Positions 33,952 to 45,554 of a stretch of 64,000 bases of DNA are shown in pieces. The number at the start of each line of letters is the position of its first letter. Positions within the stretch are counted from its first letter, which is position 1. A model generated the notes under the pieces. It saw only the letters and a list, made by a program, of their open reading frames with translations. It did not search any database and was not told the DNA's origin. Source of the stretch: Perkinsus chesapeaki (lineage: Eukaryota > Perkinsozoa > Perkinsida > Perkinsidae); the NCBI GenBank assembly GCA_013115145.1, contig JAAPAO010000106.1, forward strand, positions 1-64,000. Direction: 5' to 3'. The translations under genes were made by a program, and so were the position numbers.

Positions 33952-35433
33952 CTACTCGTCTTTAGCAGCAATAACATTATATGCTATGAAACCAACAGCA
34001 GTAAGGACGGCACCTAGCAGGAGACGGTTGAATGGAGGAATGAGCAAGAGAGAGATGGTTACCGGCCCATGCGCCTGAAGACAGTCTTAGACCTTTAACA
34101 AGCATATCGAAGATCAGAGCTGTCGGGACACAGAGGATCGTACCTAGTTCGAGGGAAGGACTATAAAAATGCAAGACAGCCGATATGGCGACTTACCCAT
34201 AGTAACCCAAAGTGGGGACAGCGACACAAGGCCAATGCACATAGCAATATTAAATGCCCAATCGGCAAGGGTTACACATAACATAGCTAGTATATCACTT
34301 TGAGAATAGTCACTGAGATAATAGAGTATAAAATGGTAATAATAGATAGGTAGACGTACGGTAGATTATTATGATATGCTCCTATGCATAGAGTGAATAT
34401 AAGAAAGATGCAGGCTGGTACAGCACGGAGACCAAGTAGGAGTAGGATATCCTCCACTTGACATTTGATAGAATCGGAATCTGGAAGAACAAACTGTTCT
34501 GTTGAGTTATTTAGTTGTCACCTTTATCAGCAATGTTAGTATTAGATATTTGTGAACATACTGGTGATGCCCATTTAGCATAAAGGATATCGAAGATACC
34601 ATATAATAGCGTAGCTACAGATACCTCGACACATGAAGTAATGCTGTTAGTTATACCATCAGACTCTTTTGTATCTAATCATTGATATTGATACTTCACA
34701 AAACTAGGGTGGACTACCGGACGATGACATCACCACTATTCCGAACACCGCTACCACTATGCAAACCAACTTGGGTATATACGCAGGTGTTGCCCCGTCC
34801 TGACACAGTCGGCATGTGGAAAGTAACCAAGTCGCCCACTTACTATAAATAAATCTAAAAAGAATACCACAAGAGGAGTCGTTTGATATATTATAGTATT
34901 AAGTGCTACGGACATGCCTTTAAGGGACATATACCAGAACCATATCTGAACCAGCCACATCGTACCTAAAGCACAGTGAGCAAGAGGAGGGGAAAGTGTA
35001 GAGGTGATCCAACCTAATATTAGCATAATATTATTGAGATGCAGTATTGATTGTTTATTGGGGAGTCCGAGTCCACGACTTCTCCTCATTATCGTCCATG
35101 GTATTAACAGTAATATATAGGATGTACAGGATACTCCAGCAAATACAGCTGGGAAATGGGTCAAGTTGGGAAATGCCTGACATAAAGTACAATACTTTAC
35201 AATACACATACACTCTCACCTGTGTAGTCTCACCCATGAGAACCCAACTGCAAACAAGAACGACTTCAATTGTTACTGTAAAGATAACTCCATGCACCTT
35301 TCTCGACGACCCTCTTGACTGCGTATTAAGGGTATCTTAGGAGACTAGTATGGTGAAGAGTTACTCTTGTATTGTTACCGATAGTGTAATCTCCAGCAAG
35401 GAGAGGGATATCCTTTGAATACTGTGTTGTCAT
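33952..35433 (-). CDS. SLC35F-like drug/metabolite transporter superfamily protein
   Basis: Multi-exon membrane protein. Segments in order: a first membrane span GVIFTVTIEVVLVCSWVLMG, then FPNLTHFPAVFAGVSCTSY, WLVQIWFWYMSLKGMSVALN, NTIIYQTTPLVVFFLDLFI, YIPKLVCIVVAVFGIVVMSS, then VEVSVATLLYGIFDILYAKW, LADWAFNIAMCIGLVSLSP and LTAVGFIAYNVIAAKDE at the C terminus. This order and the NTIIYQTTPLVVF motif resemble SLC35F5-type members of the EamA/DMT fold. About ten membrane helices. The start (35433, MTTQYSKDIPLLAG) depends on an unresolved first intron. Substrate unknown. Confidence 0.68.
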
Positions 35434-35693
35434 GATAAACGATGTAAACTGCAACACTTTGTGATCAGGGAGAGGGTTGAAATCGTTGAGGATATTGACA
35501 TTGCTGGCAAGCCTTCCGTGCTCAAAGCATCCTTCTCTTTAATACGTTTTCTCTCTACATTTCGTCGTAGGTGTTTATGCTCACGTTCGTGTCACTATCG
35601 GTAATGACCATTAATAGGTTCGCATGAATACTTTAATGATGTCGGAGGGTACTCGGCACGCAAAACCGTAACAATACAGGAAAACTGATTGGT

Positions 35694-36725
35694 TTATGCT
35701 TCCATACAGGATGCTATCGCGTCAACCATTTTAGGGAGATCATCTTCATCGAGGAAATTATGATGTGCCTCGATGGTGCGAACTTGACCATGACCTTCCG
35801 GCATCTGATCCATGAACAACTTTTGTACTTTTTCTCTCAATTGCGGGTTAGTGTATTTATCAATAGTAGGATGTATAATAAATGCTCCTTGAAGCTTTAC
35901 TAAGGGCTCAACGCTTGGCTCAATAGGCATATCTTTCAGCTCCCATGCTAGCATTCTTTCAATATTACGCAGGAATTTACCGTGGCAGATCTCCCTACCA
36001 GCATCACGCATTGGAACGGATGAGGGAACGAGGGCAAGAATACCACTTAGTATGGGACGGAACCATGACAGAACGGACAAGGTGGGACGGGTACCATAGC
36101 GAAGGCGATTGTAGTTTGAGAATCTACAAATTGTCGGAGCAAGTAGACCAACTTCGAACTTAACCGTGGGGAAATTGTGACGTATCTTACCGATAAAATT
36201 AAGCAATATAAAAGCACCGATAGAATGACCTAGTAACAGAACTCTTTCATGTTTGGTTGGGTCAATTCTTCTAGACAACAGACGAACATGATGATCGACT
36301 TGCTGCTGTAGAGTGTCGAAAACCCTCTCACTTGTCTGGGAGTGACCGGCATGACCTTCCACCAGGACTTCTGCCCCAGGGAACTTGCCTACCAATAGCA
36401 TGGCGAACTCGCGATATAAAGATACGACCGCTGGATTACCCGGAATAACAACAATCAATAAACCAGTATAAGGAGCTTCCTTGGACTTATGCATATCTTT
36501 ATCGGCTAACCAAAAAGAGTCAGAATTCACGTGACTAGTGACACGCCGTCGGACCAAATGACGAACCTTGCCCTTGGTGATACCATTACCCTTCTGAACC
36601 TTGGTACAGGACTCAACAGACAGATCAGAGGCAGTTGTCGTAGCAGCAGATGAAGTATCACTTCTACGACTCTTAACGGTAGCCGTCATCATAAAGGGAA
36701 CTAAGAATAGCTGAAAGAGGAACAC
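35694..36725 (-). CDS. LDAH: LDAH-like lipid droplet-associated hydrolase (alpha/beta hydrolase)
   Basis: A single exon of up to 343 aa. The family (DUF2305) hallmarks are present: IPGNPAVVSLYREFA (94-108), the nucleophile elbow GHSIGAF with Ser168, then LLAPTI, and a C-terminal EAHHNFLDEDD that supplies the catalytic His. The N-terminal 80 residues are Ser/Thr- and basic-rich and vary in this family; the Met at 12 is an alternative start. Eukaryotic relatives sit on lipid droplets and act on sterol or acyl esters. Confidence in the family is high; the precise activity is inferred. Confidence 0.88.
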   Translation of the reverse strand: MFLFQLFLVPFMMTATVKSRRSDTSSAATTTASDLSVESCTKVQKGNGITKGKVRHLVRRRVTSHVNSDSFWLADKDMHKSKEAPYTGLLIVVIPGNPAVVSLYREFAMLLVGKFPGAEVLVEGHAGHSQTSERVFDTLQQQVDHHVRLLSRRIDPTKHERVLLLGHSIGAFILLNFIGKIRHNFPTVKFEVGLLAPTICRFSNYNRLRYGTRPTLSVLSWFRPILSGILALVPSSVPMRDAGREICHGKFLRNIERMLAWELKDMPIEPSVEPLVKLQGAFIIHPTIDKYTNPQLREKVQKLFMDQMPEGHGQVRTIEAHHNFLDEDDLPKMVDAIASCMEA

Positions 36726-36739
36726 TACAACCCACCACT

Positions 36740-36820
36740 GAGTGTTTGTCCGAGCGGTTAAGGGGTCAGGCTCAACATCCTACGGGCAGCGCTCGCGTAG
36801 GTTCGATCCTCGCAGGACTT
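36740..36820 (+). tRNA. tRNA-Leu(CAA), imperfect anticodon stem
   Basis: An 81-nt type II tRNA candidate. The acceptor GAGTGTT pairs with AGGACTT allowing wobble and one mismatch. The D arm TCCGAGCGGTTAAGGGG is canonical for Leu/Ser. Loop CTCAACA gives anticodon CAA. A variable arm GGGCAGCGCTC and T loop TTCGATC are present. The anticodon stem (TCAGG/TCCTA) has two mismatches, so a decayed or tRNA-derived copy is possible. Confidence 0.55.
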
Positions 36821-37049
36821 ATATACCGCAGAAGAACTCAAAGACTTGTAGAGGGTTGAAGAATGGATAACATTTAATAAAGTTGCCAATAAAAAGTCAA
36901 ACATGCTGAGGTAACATCATCACTACTCTTCAAAAACTGGATCATACTCCCCCAGAGGAGCGCGTGCCTGACAATACAGGATAACGCACCACAAGGAAAG
37001 TGACAGATATACGATTTGACATTCTCTATCATGGCCAACTGAATCCTAG

Positions 37050-39017
37050 ACGAACCGAGAAGGCATAATGATCTCAGACGGTGGAGTTTTTGGACCCATT
37101 CCGAAGCCCCATTAAATGCCTTTTATGATTCAATGCATTAACTCTCATCCGAGCTCGACGACGACGACACTCTGCCCTACCTTCCCCATATCTCGTGTTA
37201 TATTCTTTTGATGAGCTTCTAATGTACCTCCACCTATCTCCAATAACTTGGCATCCCGCCATAGTCTTTCAACTACATATTCCCCAACATAACCGTATCC
37301 ACCGAGACACTAATAATCATCAACACTCTCCATGTCACCTCCTTCACCCTCACCTGTATAGCTCTATCAGCTACATCCTTCGCCATACTTGTTGCAAATA
37401 GTTTCACGCCATCTGAATCCGATCTCGACCCACTAGCTGTATCCAACCTCAACTGCCCAGCAACAGCATACCTAACCCATCCAACCTAAACCGCCTAGAA
37501 CCCCCGAAACCCCTACACATATGCCCGCGCTGCTGCCCACTGGGCGTAGGAGTCTGCAAAATGCCTTTGAATTTGGCCAAAGTCTGCCAAGGGCTTTCCA
37601 AAGGACTTTCTTTCATGTGCGTAGGCCAACATAGCATCCAGACACCTTTATAAATAAGCTCTACCACCTCCATTGCTAGTAGGCAAAACTACTACCTGCG
37701 CGCTATACCCAAACTCATAGCCGCCAAGGTAACTCTTTCAATCTCTAAATTACGCATCATTGGCACCAATCCTTTACCTGATAAGACCAACTTAGCAATC
37801 TAATCACCACTAACGATGCCACCTAAATCACCGACAAGATTCTCTTTGGGAATCTTAACTCCATCAAAAACAAGCTCAGCAGTGCTAGATGCTCTCATAC
37901 CGCACTTATCAGTGATTTTCTGCCCCACTTTAAATCCTACAACACAACGATCATACAAACACTCTGACAATCTAACCTTCCATCCCCTTCTCCACTATGA
38001 ACAATGACAGCCCTTCTGGCGCCTTGGCATATACCTACCCAGGATGCATGCTGTTAATCACTTAATTGTTATCTTCACTAAACAACAGTCACCAAGTTGA
38101 ACCCCTTCCGCTTCGGTATCAATACACCCATTTGTTATCCACATTTTGCTACCATTTAACCTTATAAAAATACCCCATGCGAGGATCGAACCAGGGACCT
38201 TTCGAATACCAACCTCCATCCATCCCCATCTGGAGTAGCCTTCGTCGTCATTGCCATAACATCCGTACCGCATCCTGGCTCACTCATGCCCATACTGCCA
38301 ATAATTTTCCCAGATATAGCCGACGGCAGTAGCCTACAGAGCCTGCCTCCATTCATAGTTATATCACCTTTACCTTTCTTTTTGCTCCTCTGATCCGTTG
38401 TGATATAAATTATTAACAAACAGCATAGAGTGTGCCAGATAGCTCAAGCATAAGCCTGGATCAGAATACGACAGCTCCTGACAATACCGTCAATTGGTTC
38501 GTATACGTGCTCCTCGCCAGAATACTGTCCTCCTAACCTCGGCTCCAACTCAGTCTACAATCCCTTTTCTCTCTCTTCTATATAAAATTAACTCTTCACC
38601 ACCCGGAAAATTATCCGAAATTTTCCCAGTGACTTTGAAATTATTAACCCTACTACTTCATGCGCTATAACAGCAGCAACAGCATCCATACCACTACCAC
38701 CGTACTCCTCCGATACACAGATGCCATATAAACCTATGATAAGGGAATCATCTGACAGCTTGCGTCAGATAAGCGTCCCTCTCGTACCGAGATCTCCTAG
38801 CTCTCTAAGTAGAGGTAAGTTACACTTCTCCAGGCGATCGTGATGAAGAGCTTGTGGTTCAACCTAGGGAAATATAGCTCCCCAAAATATAGGGAAATAT
38901 CACTTTATTAGCCACGAAGGATCTTAACATATTTCTCAAAGCACTGTGGTCTGAGGTAGGTGTAAGGAGCTTATGTAGCAGCCCAGAGGTGGTGGTACGG
39001 ACTACTTTTGATGACAT
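37050..39017 (-). CDS. Isovaleryl-CoA-type acyl-CoA dehydrogenase
   Basis: Many short exons. The start MSSKVVRTTTSGLLHKLLTP has no early acidic residues, consistent with a mitochondrial presequence. ACAD blocks in order: VEPQALHHDRLEK, ICVSEEYGGSGMDAVAA, SGKIIGSMGMSEPGCGTDVM, RLNGSKMWITNG, GLSLFIVEKGMEG, ITDKCGMRASSTAELVFDGV, MMRNLEIERVTLAAMSLG, YAHERKSFGKPLADFGQIQ and CLGGYGYVGEYVVERLWRDA. Glu in LEIER aligns with the catalytic Glu of isovaleryl-CoA dehydrogenase, while the usual C-terminal YEG(T) Glu is replaced (EIGGGT), as in that subfamily. Acts in mitochondrial Leu degradation. The intron at 38161-38213 is a T-arm-like copy. The 3' end is approximate. Confidence 0.82.
38161..38213 (-). 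repeat. T-arm-like intron, copy 3
   Basis: A 53-nt intron within the dehydrogenase, exactly splitting the Arg codon of GWRLNGSK. It begins GTTGGTATTCG and contains GGTCCCTGGTTCGATCC, then GGGGTATTTTTA, ending TATAAG. It matches copy 1 over most of its length. Confidence 0.85.
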
Positions 39018-39099
39018 AACAGTGGAAAAGCTAAATAAATTAATAATAACTACTAACACAACCGACTTCATCATTATCTTCATTATCATTATCAATTGT

Positions 39100-41302
39100 G
39101 ACCGTTAACCATGACCATCGTGCCCATCCTTCATCCACTTCTACTGCCTTGTCTCTGCTCTGTCTACCCTCCCTATCATCCATCTCAGGTAGCAAAGAGC
39201 CCCAGGAACTGCCTATCTAGACTGGTACTAAATGGCACCTGTATATCCTGTCCATCCTGCCCCCTAACTGTTGTCGATGTTGACCATTGCATAACTTGAC
39301 CACCATTAGCACTACAACTAACCGGTCTAGTGCCCCCACCACCATTCCCTCTCGTACTCCCCCTACACCTGGTCTGTGGTCTACCATCTGTCACCTATAT
39401 CACGAAAATATACTATCCCCTGCCATTCCAGTCATTACATCACTCCTAGCCTGCCTTCCTGACCTACTCCTAGTCCCTCTACTACCAGTACTGGTATCTG
39501 GTCTACTTTGTTGTTGGATATCATTTATCTATAATAAGCACGATAACATTCATCACTGCTCCTCCTCTACCTACCGCAGCTCTATCAGCCGATGGTATCC
39601 TAGTCTGCCTCCTCCTATTCGCTGTCGACATCACAGGCGGCGGCCTCTGTTGGCTTGATCCATCCTACAACCAACCGTCATCCACTCCTTCAATCACATA
39701 CCAACCTGTTCCCGTCTAGATGATGACCGTCCTTGAGTTGATCGATTCGATAATCTCAAGGGTATTGTCAACGGTTCTACACCGTTACGAGTTGTTACTG
39801 ATAATGGTACCGTCTCCCCGCAAGAAGAGGATGAAGCTGATGGCGGAGAGAACTCGTTCTCCTGATAATTAAAGATAAAAATACCCCTACCAGGGATCGA
39901 ACTCACGTCAGCACAGAAGTTAGGGGGCGGTATTTCCTCCCCTCCTCCCTGACCATGCTGCCAAGGGAACTGATCCCAATGTGAGCTATAGTCCCCTTCA
40001 GTGGATGATGATAACGGTTGCTGCTGTCTTAAACCATTCTCATCTGGTTCCTCCACCAATAGACCTACAACAGATAATACTCAACCACTACGGGTGGCCT
40101 TAACCTAATACTATTGGTTGGTTTCACTGCATTAGTCGGCTGTGACCTCCTATTACTTTGTTGCTGCCCTCCTCCTCCTCCAGTATCTACTACTTCATTA
40201 TCCCCCTTATCGCCCTCTATAGGACCTACCTCTTTGGCTCCTAGATCTCCTATTCCAACTAGAAGGCCGCTTTACAGTAGATGTAGTGGTAGAGGTAAAG
40301 TCTTCGATTAAAATACCATCATCATCACCCTCATCATCAGATATGTACGCACCAACGGTACTACTACCATCATCACCTATCCAACATGAATCTCCATCAA
40401 CCCTCTGCACCTCCCTACCTCCACCATGTGCTCTAACCTGCTGCTCCCCACCCGGCCGGCATCTTCTCGACCTTGGTGCTGCCCACGAGCCCTAAGATAC
40501 TTCATCACAATAAGTAATAAATGTATTATTACCCCTGTAACCATTTGACCATTGATATGTGCCAATAGTGCAGGATTGCTCCTCCTTGCCGAGCCCCCTC
40601 TCCTACTAGGTGGTCTCTTGGCTAGGGTAGCGACCGATTCTGTTGTCAATGGTCCCGGCTTCCTTTCCCTTTCAAATGCATCAGTAACCCTTTGTATGGT
40701 AAATAACTGAGGTAATACTATCCCACTTTGCCCTATATATTCTCCTACCCCAGCAGCTGTACCATTTTTTCTCGACGGCGGTCTCTTCACCGGTCTCTTA
40801 TCTATATCATCATCCACCACCACCGAAGAAGCATCGTCAGCATTATCATTAATTCCTTTACAACTACTAGATGCTATTAATAGACCACCCATACCCCATT
40901 CGTTATTCGAGTGATGATGACGACCTGCATTTATTAATTATTCTGACACCTCTAGCTGTCCTCCTTACCACCATCCTTCTTTAATTGTTGCATTGACCTT
41001 AACATTTGAGCCCCTTGTTGTGCTACTAAATTAGCCCTATCAATAACCCCATTAGCTCCACCATCCTTGGCCATAGTTCCTTTACGAGCCATCTTAACAG
41101 GCTTTGCCATATTACCACCAGCACTCCCCCTGGAGGCAGGTGGCCTACAGGAAGTACCTAAGTCAACCTAAAGATACGCCTCCTGTTTAGGGTAATACCC
41201 TGCCCTCCTCTAGTGCTGGTTTGCCTGGTCTCTGGTGATGATGTAGCTGGACGACGATACTGTCGAAGATCGTTGCTAATAGGTGATATAGTAGGCATTG
41301 TA
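39100..41302 (-). CDS. Low-complexity, Ser/Arg-rich protein of unknown function
   Basis: Probable gene starting at about 41302 (MPTISPISNDLRQYRRPATS). Exons continue with MAKPVKMARKGTMAKDGG, NLVAQQGAQMLRSMQQLKKD, ASSVVVDDDIDKRPVKRPPS, AKRPPSRRGGSARRSN, SDDEGDDDGILIEDFTST, KRPSSWNRRSRSQRGRS and FSPPSASSSSCGETVPL. The repeated KRPPSR motif and RS stretches suggest an intrinsically disordered nuclear or RNA-associated protein. The intron at 39862-39906 is a T-arm-like copy. Downstream exons (39.1-39.7 kb) are uncertain. No domain recognised. Confidence 0.45.
39862..39906 (-). repeat. T-arm-like intron, copy 4
   Basis: A 45-nt candidate intron between FCAD and ENEFSPP codons. It begins GTGAGTTCGATCCC, contains GGTAGGGGTATTTTTA and ends TTATCAG. 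Its length is a multiple of 3, so the frame is open either way; assignment as an intron rests on the splice sites and on similarity to copies 1 and 3. Confidence 0.65.
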
Positions 41303-41348
41303 ATAAAGCTCAATGATCGCAGCACGACAATTAAAATGGTCAATTACA

Positions 41349-41364
41349 GCGGAGCGAAGCGATT
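41349..41364 (+). repeat. GCGGAGCGAAGCGATT motif, copy 1
   Basis: A 16-bp motif 55 bases upstream of the SPX-RING start codon, followed by a T-rich stretch. The same 16 bases occur at 60958-60973, 47 bases upstream of another start codon. A shorter related form, GCGGAGCGTAGC, is at 57725-57736. Confidence 0.5.
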
Positions 41365-41418
41365 CACGAATACACATTTTGTTTTTCCGTTCTTCATCCG
41401 ACATAGAATTGATTATCA

Positions 41419-43500
41419 ATGAAGTTTGGCAAGAATATATCAGTACAACAAGAGCAGCGACCAGACCTGCATTATCTACAGTACCACTTGGATGCACGCG
41501 TATCAACCTCGAAAATATCTTCAGGTACAAGCCCCTTAAAAAGGTTCTTAAACGGTCATTGCGAAGTGGTAACGATGGTGACCAAGCTGGAGCATTCGAG
41601 CGGGCTCTAGAGGAAGAGGTAAAAGGGAATAGGAGAAGGGGCTTTGTATTGCTTTCTATAGATTGATGAGGTCAATAAATCCTTTAGTGAGCATGCACAG
41701 GAGATACAGGATCAGATAACAGTACTGAGCTCAGAAGGATCTAGTAAGGATCAACCTAAGATACTCAACCACATGCTTATTAACCTTAGCGGAATCTTCT
41801 GCATCCGATAGACTACGAGCATTGATGGGTTTAAGTCGGGCAGTTGATGAATTAAGAAAGTTCGCCGTGTGGAACGCCGTCGGTGTCGTAAAGATACTGA
41901 AGAAAAGGAATAAGCTCCAGTAGGTTAACACCATTAGATTCCATAATACCTATGAATAGGTCAAAGCTGATGGAGAAAAATGGTCCTGGGGAATTGAAGG
42001 ACCCAACTCAGGTCGATGAGGAAAGGGCACGATGGTTGAGACGCCAGACGTTCTTCACCGGCACTGATTTTGCTGAACTACAGGTCAGTGAGGGCTGGTT
42101 ATTAAAGTAAATATACTACATTGATTACTAAGTCGATGGCTAACTACGTCAAATTCGGCCCTCGGAAATTTCGTGACGACACGGCTCAATCAGGGCAGCT
42201 TTGAAGTTTTTTAGCAAAGCCCGAGTTAATGGCCGCACCCGGGTGGAGAAATCCATATTAGAGGTAGCCCAGCAGTAGCAGCGGCCTCCACTTTCAGGCG
42301 TCTATAGAGTCCCTATCGAACGCCCTTTGCCGTGAAAGGCTACACGAGCTCGGCCCTGAGAAGTTACCGTCTCAGCTAGTCCTCGCTGAGGATGACGACT
42401 GTCCGGTCGGAATGTTCAGGGATGAACGATGTCCAATCTGCCTGGAGAAGTGCAGTGATGTTGTGGAGCTGTCGACATGTGAACATAAATTTTGCTGGAA
42501 ATGTTTCGTCCTCGGCCCCATCGCCTTCGCTCCTGGCGAGTACCGTTTTGATCGGTGTCCGATTTGCCGAAGAGAACAGCCACTGGATCCCACTGTTAAT
42601 TTTAAGACCGATACCAACTCCAACTCGACGACTAATATGCTGCTCCGAATGGCCAAATACGTGGATGTAGATGACTCCAACGAGCCTGCTGATGATAAAG
42701 AATCTTCCGGAAAAGAGGACGGCTCCGTTGCAGCAGTTCACCAGCCCAGCACAAGTTCCTTTTTCTCGACTTTGCCGCCATCAACTGGGCATAAGTCTCC
42801 CGAGTCCGGTATGTCATCCGAAAAGAGCTCTCAGCAAAACGCCGCGTGGACGGGTAACGCCGGAGAAGGCATGTATAGTCAGTTTTGCTCCTTGTGTTGC
42901 GAGCCATTACTTCTGGACGCTGTGGTGACGACTCCATGCAAGCATCACTTCCACAGACACTGTCTTCAGCGGCAGACAACAACTACATGCCCCCTGTGTG
43001 GAGCCAAAGACCTCCCTCTAGAGCTCTTTATGCCGAGACATATGCAAGCACAAGTTAGGGCTTTGGGGAGCTGGAAAGTATGTTCCTGTGAATGTCAAAG
43101 TGAGGATATTCTTCCTGACGGGCCTTGTTGCCAATGTTACGGTTGGCGTCTTCACTCACCACCTCCGAGCAACCTCTACACCGTTAATGGCCCGGTCACT
43201 AGCTATCTCCATCTGTTACCAAAATCAGCATGGTCTAAAGTCAGTCCAATGCACACTTACGGTAATGGTATCTTTCCGTCTGATTTTGTTGGTGATAATG
43301 ATTATGATGACGAGTCCAGTAGTGACTCTAGTAGTAGCTATTGTGACTCAGTGTGCGGTATGGATGACCATAATGCCTACTTCGCATCCTGTGGACCGTT
43401 GCCGTCGTTCAATAAAGATCTTGCGGAAATCACCGCTAGTGTTCATCGCCGCAGAGACCTGGCTGAGGAGGAATTTATGCACTCTGGTGTCCCTCATTAA
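41419..43500 (+). CDS. SPX domain protein with two RING fingers (candidate E3 ubiquitin ligase)
   Basis: Starts MKFGKNISVQQEQRPDLHYL; a 43-nt intron restores QYKPLKKVLKRSL, the N-terminal SPX signature. Further SPX parts are AFERALEEE, IDEVNKSFSEHAQEIQDQI and FAVWNAVGVVKILKKRNK, the inositol-polyphosphate-binding Lys helix. The last exon, to 43500, encodes RING 1 (RCPICLEKCSDVVEL, CEHKFCWKCF, RCPICRRE), a Ser-rich linker, RING 2 (FCSLCCEPLLLD, CKHHFHRHCL, CPLCGAKD) and a Cys-rich tail. SPX-RING proteins such as plant NLA are E3 ligases for phosphate transporters, so a phosphate-homeostasis role is inferred. Exon joins between 42.1 and 42.3 kb are not resolved. Confidence 0.78.
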
Positions 43501-43650
43501 CAACCCTGGTTAACGTAGTTACTATAAAACTCACTTTGTAAGATAATCTCATCGGTGCCTAGATTATAAATATTGTATACTTAACCATTCTTGGTCTCCG
43601 AGTTCAACAATATGCCCTATCACCAATTAGACTGTTATTTTACATTAGTG

Positions 43651-44875
43651 ATGACTGATACTATCGCCACTTCAAACAGCACTTCCTGTTCATCGGTGCT
43701 TCGACGGGACAAGTCCGGCTTCAGTCCTGCTGGGACCTGGAAACCAACTGCCGAGTAAGATTGATATAATATCACTAACTTACATCATACGCAGGTTCAG
43801 AAAGCGTGCTGGATGTGTAGTTTTCAATCAAGCTGGTAAGTAGCTATTGCATATCTTTATTATGCAACTTATTAGGTGATTCCGTTTTACTTGTCAACTC
43901 ACGTCGACATGGTGCCTTAACACATACCATACCGAGTGGTAAAGTAGAAGGATTTGATCAGACTCTAGAAGCTGCAGCGGTACGAGAGACCCTTGAAGAG
44001 GTAGTCTTGAGCAATAATAAAGCTCCCGCCGCCACCGCCGCCGGAGCTCGACCCAAGGCATCTCAAGGCATGAAGATATATTTTTGTGTATCGGTATTAT
44101 GCGTTTATCATTTCTTTTTGCATATGGCTGAAAAAGCATACCGAAACTCCATCGTCCAAGCAGGCAATACAATCCCGCTTGTGCACGGTTAGTTTTTGTG
44201 GGATTCTCCCCCCCTTAGTTTTCTCCTTAACCCCTTCTCTTATTTTTATATTACATACCGACCATCGAACTGATCATTGTTAGTCTTATACTATCCAAAA
44301 ATCATCACGCAAGAGTTCACAGACACTTCATGTGCCGCCAGAATATTCGAAATAATTAAACTCTCTTTTGTTGCTCAAAATGCTCAATTGTATCTCCACA
44401 TTAAGACAGCTTTTTCCTTTCCGAGGAACATAGACTCCTTGTTGGAAGACCCAGCAGATTGTAGTTGTTGTTTCTTCTTCTTTCAGGCCGGAGTAATGTG
44501 TACCGTTATGGGTGACCTTGGATGGTTTAGATCACATGACAAGAGCGGCAGCCCTAAAGCTACTAGAGTCTTTTATGGCCGCTGTGAAAAGATACTCGAT
44601 AATTGGCGAGAAGTACGCTATTACATCCAATGTCATTCACCTTTTATTTTAGGAGCGTTTTAGAGACCGTCTGTGGTGTACTATTCCGGAAGCCATGGCT
44701 CTATTGGGCAGTGATCGACCTTTATATCAGATGGCTATTAGCATGGCCCATGATGTAGATGGTAGTTGTTATTAATGTCATTTATCTACTGTTATAGGTT
44801 TACATCCACACACCGATGGAGCTATTGGATTTGCCTAACAACGCTTCCTCTAGTACGACTGATTCTCAGAATTAG
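43651..44875 (+). CDS. Nudix hydrolase
   Basis: Starts MTDTIATSNSTSCSSVLRRD. After short introns: FRKRAGCVVFNQ, DSVLLVNSRRHGALTHTIPS, and the Nudix box in GKVEGFDQTLEAAAVRETLE E (one residue longer than the classic GX5EX7REUXEE spacing). A Pro/Ala-rich insert follows (APAATAAGARPKAS), then GVMCTVMGDLGWF, RVFYGRCEKILDNW, ERFRDRLWCTIPEAMALL and a last exon MELLDLPNNASSS ending at 44875. The layout resembles diphosphoinositol polyphosphate/diadenosine phosphohydrolases. The substrate is inferred only at family level. The long intron region 44.07-44.48 kb was not fully resolved. Confidence 0.72.
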
Positions 44876-45520
44876 TTACCAACAACGACGAGGTCGCCGC
44901 CGTGCCACCTTGATTTCGTATTTCATCGAGACTACCATTCGTCCATGTCGTCGACCTTCCATTTAATTGCCTAATTCTAGAGTTAATTCTCATCATCGCT
45001 TGGCGCTTATCATCATTATCGAACCAACATAATCCAGCATCGCCGTAATCACCCGTAAAGAACCGCCGTAGTCATCAATCCTTATACCATCATACCCTTT
45101 TGTTTATTAGTCTTCTTCTTCCTCCTCCGGTGGTGGTGGTGTCGATGGTATGAGATATAGCGCTATAATGATAGCTAGTATCGATTGTGTTGTCCTGACG
45201 ACGACCACTCACAGAGTTCTGAAGGGTCATTACTTCTACTAAGTGGCCGTTTGTGTCTAAACTTATCGTACTGTTTGTTTGGTAAGTTTCATTTATTAGT
45301 ATAATAATACGCAGTGACTGTTGCTGTATTATAGTTCATCTCATATTATCCATCGTATCTCGTTCATCATCGTCAATCTCCTATAAACTGCTTAAACCAA
45401 TCATAACGATCGTCATCGTTATTATGGCTTGGATGTGTGTCCTGGTATCCGTCCTGCACCTCTACATTGTCATACTTAGTATTCACCACCCACAGTTACT
45501 CAATTTCCTATCACTGCACC
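44850..45520 (-). CDS. Unknown gene overlapping the Nudix 3' end tail to tail
   Basis: Minus-strand exons: YQDTHPSHNNDDDRYDWFKQ near 45.4 kb; RHKRPLSRSNDPSELCEW near 45.2 kb; and a last exon FTGDYGDAGLCWFDNDDKRQ, AMMRINSRIRQLNGR, SLLVTNSENQSY with TAG at 44850-44852. The stop lies inside the last coding exon of the convergent Nudix gene (26-base overlap). The start is unknown. I do not recognise the family. Confidence 0.38.
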
Positions 45521-45554
45521 TTTTTGTTAAACTAAAGTCAATTAATCAGTAATG

